A stretch of 64,000 bases of DNA, taken from Mycolicibacterium litorale. Lineage in GTDB: Bacteria > Actinomycetota > Actinomycetes > Mycobacteriales > Mycobacteriaceae. The translations under genes were made by a program, and so were the position numbers. Positions 58,519 to 64,000 of this stretch are shown piece after piece; within the stretch, counting starts at the first letter, position 1, and each line of letters opens with the position of its first letter. The stretch covers positions 5,270,001 through 5,334,000 of the forward strand of contig NZ_AP023287.1 of assembly GCF_014218295.1 (NCBI RefSeq). Direction: 5' to 3'. A model generated the notes under the pieces. The model ran no database searches. It had not been told where the DNA came from and worked only from the letters and a program-made list of their open reading frames with translations.

Positions 58519-59349
58519 TCAGTCGGCTGAGGCGGCCCTCAGGATGCGCCGAGCGCGTTCTACCACGGGAATGTCGATCATCTGACCGTTGACGGCCGCT
58601 GCCGACCCGTTGGAGAGGTCGAATGATCTCATGACCTCGCGGGCCCATTTCACCTCGACGTCCGACGGCACTGCCGCGTCACGCACCGCAGCGATCTGCG
58701 CCGGATGAATGCAGAGCTTCGCACCCATCCCCAGCTTCCTGGCATAGTCGAAATCGTCGGCTACAGCGGCGGTGTCGGTCAACGAGGTGGTCACCCCGTC
58801 GATCGGTGCAGGCAGACCCGCGGCCGCCGAGCCCAGCACCAGCATCGAACGGTGCAGTAGCAACGCCTCACGGTCGTCAGGATCGACGCCGATCTGATTG
58901 GCAAAATCGATGCTGCCGAATGCCATCCGCACTACGCCGGGAACGCGACACAGCTCGGCTACCGCCAGCACAGCCGCTGCAGTCTCGATGAGTGGCACCA
59001 CGAGCACGCCGGGCGCGACATCGGTGATGCGGTGGATGTGCGTGGGTGACTCCGTCTTGGCCAACATCACCGGAACCCGGTGCTCACCGACGAGCTCCAA
59101 ATCCTCGGCATGCCAGGCGGTGTCGGCGGCGTTGATCCGAACCATCCCGGGATTCCCGGCGGCGAACCACTGTGCGACGTGTTCCCGTGCGGTCGGTTTG
59201 TCGTCTGCGGCAACCGCATCCTCGAGATCGAGAATGACTACATCGGGCTGTGCAGCAAGGGCCTTCGCGAAGCGTTCGGGACGATTGCCGGGGACGAACA
59301 GCAATGACTGAGCGCACCTGATCGTGGCGGCACCGTATCCAGCGGTCAT
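58519..59349 (-). CDS. CitE-like / HpcH-HpaI aldolase-lyase
   Basis: A 276-residue TIM-barrel CoA-ester lyase of the CitE family: SLLFVPGNRPERFAKAL, DVVILDLEDAVAADDK (metal Glu/Asp), AKTESPTHIHRI, PLIETAAAVLAV, AFGSIDFANQIGVD and GAKLCIHPAQI. Stand-alone members cleave citramalyl-CoA, malyl-CoA or similar 3-hydroxy-acyl-CoAs. The ATG at 59349 overlaps the CoA-transferase stop by four bases. Last gene in its operon. Confidence 0.91.
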   Translation of the reverse strand: MTAGYGAATIRCAQSLLFVPGNRPERFAKALAAQPDVVILDLEDAVAADDKPTAREHVAQWFAAGNPGMVRINAADTAWHAEDLELVGEHRVPVMLAKTESPTHIHRITDVAPGVLVVPLIETAAAVLAVAELCRVPGVVRMAFGSIDFANQIGVDPDDREALLLHRSMLVLGSAAAGLPAPIDGVTTSLTDTAAVADDFDYARKLGMGAKLCIHPAQIAAVRDAAVPSDVEVKWAREVMRSFDLSNGSAAAVNGQMIDIPVVERARRILRAASAD

Positions 59350-60533
59350 GCGTCAGTTCCCCGCTCGGCGGGCGGCGCGACGGTCGGGTCCTGCGATGGA
59401 TCGAGGCCGATCTCGGCCAGAATCGCGGCGGTGTGTTCACCGAGCGCGGGCACCGGCCCCATTCGCGCTTCGGTACCCAGCTCGATCGGTGGAAGCAGCG
59501 CCCGCACCGGACCGTTCGCCGTAGATATCGTGCGCCACCGGTCGCGCGCGGCGAGCACAGGATGGTCGAGGAACTCGCTGACGGTGTTGACGCCCGCGAA
59601 GGCGATGCGTGCGTTCGCCATGCGTGACTCCAACTCGGCGGTCGGCAGTGCGGCGAAGGCCTCTGTGATGACGGCGTTGACGTCTTCCCGGTGCGCCACC
59701 CGCAGTGTGTTCGAAGCGAACCGGGGGTCTTCGGCGACCTCGGGACGCTGCAGAACGACGCCGCAGAACCGCGACCATTCCGGTTCGTTCTGGACCGCGA
59801 TGAGCAGTGTGTGGCCGTCGGCGGCCTCGAACGGTCCATACGGAGCGATCGTCGCGTGCTGGGCACCGAAGCGACCGGGCTGTCGCCCCACTCCGGCGGT
59901 GAAATGTGCGGGCTGTCCGAGCCATTCGGCGAGCGCTTCGAAGAGTGACACCTCGATGGTGGCGCCTTCGCCGGTCGTTTCGCGGCGGTACAGGGCGGCC
60001 AGGGTGCCGCTGAAGGCATACATTCCGGCGGCGATGTCGGCGATGGACACGCCGACTTTGGCAACGTCGTCCGGGGTGCCGGTCAGAGACATCAGGCCAG
60101 TCTCACACTGGACGAGGAGGTCGTAGGCTTTGCGATCGGCCCATGGACCGGAACTGCCCCACCCCGTCACCGAGACGACGATCTTGCGCGGATCCCGCGC
60201 GCGGACCTCCTCGGCCGACAGTCCCAGCCGAGCCGCTGCACCTGGGCCCAGGTTCTGCACGATGACATCGGCGCGCTCGACCAGGTCGCGCAGGACCTGC
60301 TGCCCTGGCTCGGTTTTCACGTCGATGGCGAGGGATTCCTTGGACCGGTTGAGCCAGACGAAGTAGCTCGACTCGCCGTTGACCGAATCGTCGTACTGGC
60401 GGGCGAAATCGCCTGTCCCCGGGCGTTCCACTTTGATCACCCGTGCCCCGAGGTCGGCGAGCTGCCGGGTGGCGAAGGGTGCCGCGACGGCATGCTCCAG
60501 CGAGAGCACGGTGATGCCGTTCAGCGGCAGCAT
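59346..60533 (-). CDS. Class III (CaiB/BaiF) CoA-transferase
   Basis: A 395-residue formyl-CoA-transferase-type enzyme: VLSLEHAVAAPFATRQLADLGARVIKVERPGTGDFAR, with the catalytic Asp in KAYDLLVQCETGLMSLTG and GQPAHFTAGVG. It activates an organic acid by CoA exchange. ATG 60533 is one base after the acyl-CoA dehydrogenase stop; a longer start would overlap that gene. The neighbours suggest a short dicarboxylic or branched acid. Confidence 0.93.
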   Translation of the reverse strand: MLPLNGITVLSLEHAVAAPFATRQLADLGARVIKVERPGTGDFARQYDDSVNGESSYFVWLNRSKESLAIDVKTEPGQQVLRDLVERADVIVQNLGPGAAARLGLSAEEVRARDPRKIVVSVTGWGSSGPWADRKAYDLLVQCETGLMSLTGTPDDVAKVGVSIADIAAGMYAFSGTLAALYRRETTGEGATIEVSLFEALAEWLGQPAHFTAGVGRQPGRFGAQHATIAPYGPFEAADGHTLLIAVQNEPEWSRFCGVVLQRPEVAEDPRFASNTLRVAHREDVNAVITEAFAALPTAELESRMANARIAFAGVNTVSEFLDHPVLAARDRWRTISTANGPVRALLPPIELGTEARMGPVPALGEHTAAILAEIGLDPSQDPTVAPPAERGTDA

Positions 60534-60534
60534 G

Positions 60535-61689
60535 TCACTGATCCAGACCACCTCGCTTGACCAACTGCTTGGCGATGACGCCGCGTTGGATCTCGTTGGT
60601 GCCCTCCCCCACGATCATCAGCGGGGCGTCACGGAAGTAGCGTTCGACGTCGTACTCGGTTGAGTAGCCGTAGCCGCCGTGGACACGCACTGCGTCGAGT
60701 GCGATCTCCATCCCGACCTCCGAGGCGAACAGCTTCGCCATGCCGGCCTCCATGTCGCAGCGCACTCCGGAGTCGAATTTCTCCGCGGCACTGTGTAACA
60801 GTGCCCGCGCGGCGGCCAGCTTAGTGCCCATGTCGGCGAGCATGTTTCCCACCGACTGGTGCTGCCAGATGGGTTTGCCAAAGCTCTCGCGCTCCTGCGC
60901 GTAGCGCAACGCATCCTCGAACGCTGCCCGCGCCACCCCCGTGGCGCGGGCCGCGACCTGCAGCCGCCCTACTTCCAGGCCCTTCATCATCTGGGCGAAG
61001 CCGCTACCTTCGGCCGCGCCCAGTAGAGCGTCCGCGGGCACCCGGCAGTCGGAGAAGTTCAGCTCGCAGCTCTCCACACCTTTGTAACCGAGCTTGGGTA
61101 GATCCTTCGAGACCGTGAACCCGGGAACCTTCTCCACCAACAGGATGGACACTCCGCGGTGGGCGGGCTCGGCGGCGGGATCGGTCTTGCACATCAGGGC
61201 GACGAGTCCGGCGCGGCGCGCGTTGGTGATCCAGGTCTTGCTGCCGTTGATGACGTACTCGTCGCCGTCTCGGCGCGCCACCGTCCGCATCGCCTGCAGA
61301 TCGGAGCCGCCGCCCGGTTCGGTGAGCGCCATGGTGGTGCGAAGCTCGCCGGTGGCCATCCTGGGGAGATAGCGCTGCTTCTGCTCCTCGGTGCCGAACA
61401 GCATGATCAACTTCGACACCACGGTGTGACCGCCCATCGCGCCGGCCAGGCTCATCCAGCCGCGGGCGAGTTCTTCGGTCACCGCGACGTAGCACGGCAT
61501 CGTCACCTGTCCGAAGCCGTACGGCTCGGGGATCGCGAGTCCGAAGATCCCGATGTCCTTCATCATCTCGATGAGTTCCTCGGGATAGGTGTTCGCGTGC
61601 TCGAGGTCGCGCACCACCGGCTTGACCTGTTTCTCGACGAAGTCACGGACCGTGTCGATCAGCGACTTCTCCTCGGTCGACAGCACCAT
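60535..61689 (-). CDS. Acyl-CoA dehydrogenase of the catabolic island
   Basis: A 384-residue FadE-type dehydrogenase with complete motifs: TMALTEPGGGSDLQAMRTVA, VNGSKTWITNARRAGL-type flavin loop, ALRYAQERESFGKPIWQHQSVG and the catalytic-Glu segment VGEGTNEIQRGVI. ATG 61689 follows an excellent GGGAGGTGG site, so the longer N-terminus is unlikely. Operon order is dehydrogenase, CoA-transferase, CitE lyase. The AT-rich inverted repeat at 61709-61724 lies just upstream. Confidence 0.93.
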   Translation of the reverse strand: MVLSTEEKSLIDTVRDFVEKQVKPVVRDLEHANTYPEELIEMMKDIGIFGLAIPEPYGFGQVTMPCYVAVTEELARGWMSLAGAMGGHTVVSKLIMLFGTEEQKQRYLPRMATGELRTTMALTEPGGGSDLQAMRTVARRDGDEYVINGSKTWITNARRAGLVALMCKTDPAAEPAHRGVSILLVEKVPGFTVSKDLPKLGYKGVESCELNFSDCRVPADALLGAAEGSGFAQMMKGLEVGRLQVAARATGVARAAFEDALRYAQERESFGKPIWQHQSVGNMLADMGTKLAAARALLHSAAEKFDSGVRCDMEAGMAKLFASEVGMEIALDAVRVHGGYGYSTEYDVERYFRDAPLMIVGEGTNEIQRGVIAKQLVKRGGLDQ

Positions 61690-61708
61690 GCCGCCACCTC
61701 CCATCTCA

Positions 61709-61724
61709 ATAGAAAATATTCTAT
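61709..61724. promoter_or_regulatory. AT-rich 16-bp inverted repeat, candidate GntR operator
   Basis: ATAGAA-AATA-TTCTAT, a perfect inverted repeat 20 bp ahead of the dehydrogenase start in an otherwise GC-rich genome. Likely operator for a dimeric regulator, best candidate the GntR at 57830. Confidence 0.55.
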
Positions 61725-61789
61725 GAACGATGTCCGGTCGATCGCAAACCGCAAACACGTGCTTGCGTGCGCGAACGGCGCGGAAGAGA

Positions 61790-61825
61790 AACGGCCCCAC
61801 TGGCTCTCGCAAGCCGGGGGCCGTT
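61790..61825 (-). terminator. Hairpin after the APC permease gene
   Basis: AACGGCCCC and GGGGCCGTT arms (9-bp stem, 18-nt loop), located downstream of the permease stop (61834) in the minus direction. Confidence 0.55.
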
Positions 61826-61833
61826 CCGCGCTG

Positions 61834-63294
61834 TCAGAGCTCCTGGCGGCCGATCCGCCGGAACGCCTCCGGTCTGGCTCTGCGATAGATCGCCGCGACC
61901 GCAATACCGGCTGCAATGACGAGATACGTCACGACCACGAGGGCAACGGCGAGACCTCCGGTCAGCCCGCTGATCAGATCCATGTTCGTGGTCGCGAGGT
62001 AGAGCACAAAGGCGAAGCTGATGATGGAAACAGCGGGTGCGACGGTGGTCTTCACCACGGAGGTTCCGGATTGCGGGTTGCGCCGGAAGAAGACCAGGAC
62101 CGCGACACTGGCGAGCACCATCAGCACGGTGAGGGCGTACATGCCGACACCGACCATGTTGGCGTAGAAGACCATCGGCTCGGCACTGATGAACATGAAG
62201 GGCGCGCCGAGCAGGCCGATCATGGCGGTCACCACCAACGAGGCACGGTACGGCGATCGATGCTTGGGATGAGCCTGGCCGAGCGCCTTGGGAAGCACAC
62301 CGTCGTTGCCGAGCGCGTACAGGTAGCGCGACAGCATGTTCGTCAGCGTGATCACCGAGGCCAGCACCGAGTTCAGCAGCAAGACCGCGCAGATGTCCCT
62401 GAAGATCGCTCCGGCGTAGGTACCGAGCGCTTCGTCGAACATCCCCGCGGGATTCTGCGCGGCGACCTCTTGGGCCTTGCTCTGGCCGTACGCGAGGATC
62501 ATGAGGCCGACGCTGATGGCGTAGAAGATCCCGACCAGTAACACCGACAGATACATCGCCCGAGGGACGGTCTTCTCGGGGTTCTTGGCCTCCTCACGAA
62601 AGATCGCCGTCGATTCGAAGCCGATGAAGCACAGGACGCTGAACAGTACCGCGATGGCGATGTTGCCCGAGCTGAAGATCTCGGACTCGATGGCGGGGAA
62701 GCCGAGCCCTTCCGCGCCGCCTCGCAGGATGATGCTGAAGTCGAAGATCACGACGATCGCGACCTCGAGCACCATCGCAACGGTCAGCACCTTGGCCGAC
62801 AGTTCGATGTTGCGGTAACCGACGAATCCCACGCAGGCCCACCCGAGGATCTGCCACCAGTACCAGGCGATGTCGGGCCCACCGAATCCGACGACGAGCC
62901 GATTGGCTGCCGAGCCGAAGAACGCGTAGGTCGCGGTCGCGATCAGCCAGTAGGCGAAGATCGCCAGGAACGCCCCGCCGAGGCCGGCATGTTTGCCGAG
63001 GCCCGATGTGACATACGCGTAGAACGCACCGGGGTTCGGGACGAAGCGCGACATGGTGGCCAATCCGGCGGCGAAGGCGAGAAGGATCCCCGTCGCGATC
63101 ACATACGCGATCGGAGCTGACGATCCCCCGAAGCCGATCACCACGGGGAAGACCCCGGAAACACTCCCCAGTGGCGCCCCGACGGCCAGCACGGTGAGTA
63201 CCAGGGCAGCAGTCCCCATGCGGCCCTGTAGCCCGGGTTTCCGCGATCTCTCCGACATCGACGAAGAGTCCGACGCCGACTGAAGGTCAGACAT
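61834..63294 (-). CDS. APC-superfamily amino acid permease
   Basis: A 486-residue secondary transporter with about twelve helices, e.g. LVLTVLAVGAPLGSVSGVFPVVIG, IAIAVLFSVLCFIGFESTAIFREEAKNPEKTVPRAMY (the conserved FxGFE loop) and LLNSVLASVITLTNMLSRYLYALGNDG. Imports an amino acid or amine, consistent with the oxidase and aldehyde dehydrogenase in the island. ATG 63294 behind AGAAAGG (in-frame TTG 63300 possible). Transcribed ahead of the dehydrogenase operon. Confidence 0.92.
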   Translation of the reverse strand: MSDLQSASDSSSMSERSRKPGLQGRMGTAALVLTVLAVGAPLGSVSGVFPVVIGFGGSSAPIAYVIATGILLAFAAGLATMSRFVPNPGAFYAYVTSGLGKHAGLGGAFLAIFAYWLIATATYAFFGSAANRLVVGFGGPDIAWYWWQILGWACVGFVGYRNIELSAKVLTVAMVLEVAIVVIFDFSIILRGGAEGLGFPAIESEIFSSGNIAIAVLFSVLCFIGFESTAIFREEAKNPEKTVPRAMYLSVLLVGIFYAISVGLMILAYGQSKAQEVAAQNPAGMFDEALGTYAGAIFRDICAVLLLNSVLASVITLTNMLSRYLYALGNDGVLPKALGQAHPKHRSPYRASLVVTAMIGLLGAPFMFISAEPMVFYANMVGVGMYALTVLMVLASVAVLVFFRRNPQSGTSVVKTTVAPAVSIISFAFVLYLATTNMDLISGLTGGLAVALVVVTYLVIAAGIAVAAIYRRARPEAFRRIGRQEL

Positions 63295-63366
63295 GGCCAA
63301 GCCTTTCTGTGTTACCGACCCGCTGGGGTCCCGGCTGTGTGTGGCGGCCCACAGGAGATGGCCAAG

Positions 63367-64000
63367 TCATGCTTCGGGACCGTCTGCGACGGCCCTGGCG
63401 ATCGTGACGCCGACCCCGTGTGCCTGTTCGACCAGGTGTGCGTGCGTCGCAGGATCAGCGGATTCGCTTTCGTACAGATTGTAAATACCGGCTTGACCAG
63501 TGTTGATGTACTGCGCGATCCCTTCGAACAACTGCTTCGACATTGCCTGCCGGTAACCACGCCGCTCGAACGGCTCCTGCCCGAATGCCGCCAGCGCAAC
63601 GAAGTGCAGCCCCCGCACCGGGGTCTCGCCCTGGCCGGCCGACCCGTACGCCCAGCCGCGGGTGAACACTCGGTCGATCCATCCCTTGAGGACCGCCGGC
63701 AGAGTCCACCAGTGCACGGGGAACGCGAGGATGACAGTGTCGGCGGAGGCGACGAGCTTCTGCTCGGCCTGCACATCGGCCGGGACAGCAACCGGCGCTC
63801 CGCTCCGCGCTGCCCGGTACACCTGGTGGTCGGCGGGACCGAAGACCGGATTGAAACCCGTGCCGATCAGGTCATGGACGGTCACCTTCGTTTGCCCCTC
63901 CGCCCTGAGCCCGGCTTCCAGCGCACGGACCATCTCTCCGGTCACCGACTCGGGATCCGGAAGGGCGGTCACGATCAGCGCGTGCCGCTTATCAGCATGT
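63367..64000 (-). CDS. NAD(P)H:quinone oxidoreductase-like flavodoxin fold, 5' end beyond window
   Basis: About 211 codons of an NQO/KefF-type flavoprotein. The frame is open to the right edge (residues ..HADKRHALIVTALPDPES), so the true start lies outside. Visible motifs: VILAFPVHWWTLPAVLKGWIDRVFTRGWAYG (FMN contact) and HFVALAAFGQEPFERRG. Reduces quinones or diaryl substrates with NAD(P)H, protective against redox stress. It sits 72 bp upstream of the permease on the same strand, probably the first visible gene of the island unit. Confidence 0.87.
   Translation of the reverse strand, partial: HADKRHALIVTALPDPESVTGEMVRALEAGLRAEGQTKVTVHDLIGTGFNPVFGPADHQVYRAARSGAPVAVPADVQAEQKLVASADTVILAFPVHWWTLPAVLKGWIDRVFTRGWAYGSAGQGETPVRGLHFVALAAFGQEPFERRGYRQAMSKQLFEGIAQYINTGQAGIYNLYESESADPATHAHLVEQAHGVGVTIARAVADGPEA

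Overview
The window is a GC-rich chromosomal segment from an actinobacterium, almost certainly a rapid-growing mycobacterium (Mycolicibacterium type). Evidence: the trehalose synthase-maltokinase pair, a FusA2-like elongation factor, 13E12/DUF222 HNH genes with mycobacterial LexA (SOS) boxes, an MCE protein, an MmpL/RND transporter, F420-type PPOX proteins, paired FadE-like acyl-CoA dehydrogenases, and many GTG/TTG starts with 4-nt gene overlaps. From memory, P450+TetR, treS-mak, the PPOX protein and fusA2 also lie near one another in M. tuberculosis (Rv0120c-Rv0136). No rRNA, tRNA, insertion sequence, prophage or CRISPR array was seen.

Layout. 1-2416: a truncated P450 divergent from a TetR gene, then a second TetR. 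2416-6263: an uncharacterised cluster (two methyltransferases, an alpha-toroid protein and a GT4 glycosyltransferase); the same 12-bp operator-like sequence lies in the divergent TetR/methyltransferase promoter and in front of the glycosyltransferase operon, suggesting one small TetR regulon. 6382-9503: a PPOX protein, a 13E12 fragment, an unknown protein (both with SOS boxes), a small secreted protein, and an acyl-CoA dehydrogenase broken by a one-base frameshift. 9517-16776: DUF427 protein, Zn-alcohol dehydrogenase, a tightly overlapped four-gene membrane/cupredoxin-like lipoprotein operon, a PAS-ANTAR regulator and PncA. 16907-25762: glycogen/trehalose metabolism (glgX, treS, mak) around a TetR-controlled pair of acyl-CoA dehydrogenases. 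25853-32502: HugZ-like protein, phosphoribosyltransferase, a LysA paralogue, and a complete ABC importer (binding protein, two permeases, ATPase). 32699-42010: membrane, PPOX, b561, 13E12, dihydroxyacetone kinase, FusA2, AhpD-like and orphan MCE genes. 42115-50609: ECF sigma factor, EamA transporter, epimerase, secreted phosphatase, MmpL/RND pump, coiled-coil protein, and an MpaB-family oxygenase next to two related small membrane proteins.

50622-64000 looks like a catabolic island. One strand carries an amine/amino-acid oxidase of the DAO fold, an aldehyde dehydrogenase, an APC permease, an acyl-CoA dehydrogenase, a class III CoA-transferase, a CitE-like lyase and a quinone reductase; the other carries a pyruvate carboxylase and a GntR regulator. 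A plausible reading is uptake and oxidation of an amino compound to an acid, CoA activation, dehydrogenation, C-C cleavage, and anaplerotic use of pyruvate; the substrate cannot be read from sequence alone.

The strongest candidates for undescribed biology are the GGACACATGTCC regulon (2416-6263), the membrane/cupredoxin operon (11732-15493), the small membrane proteins flanking MpaB (48783-50293) and the CoA-dependent island (50622-64000).
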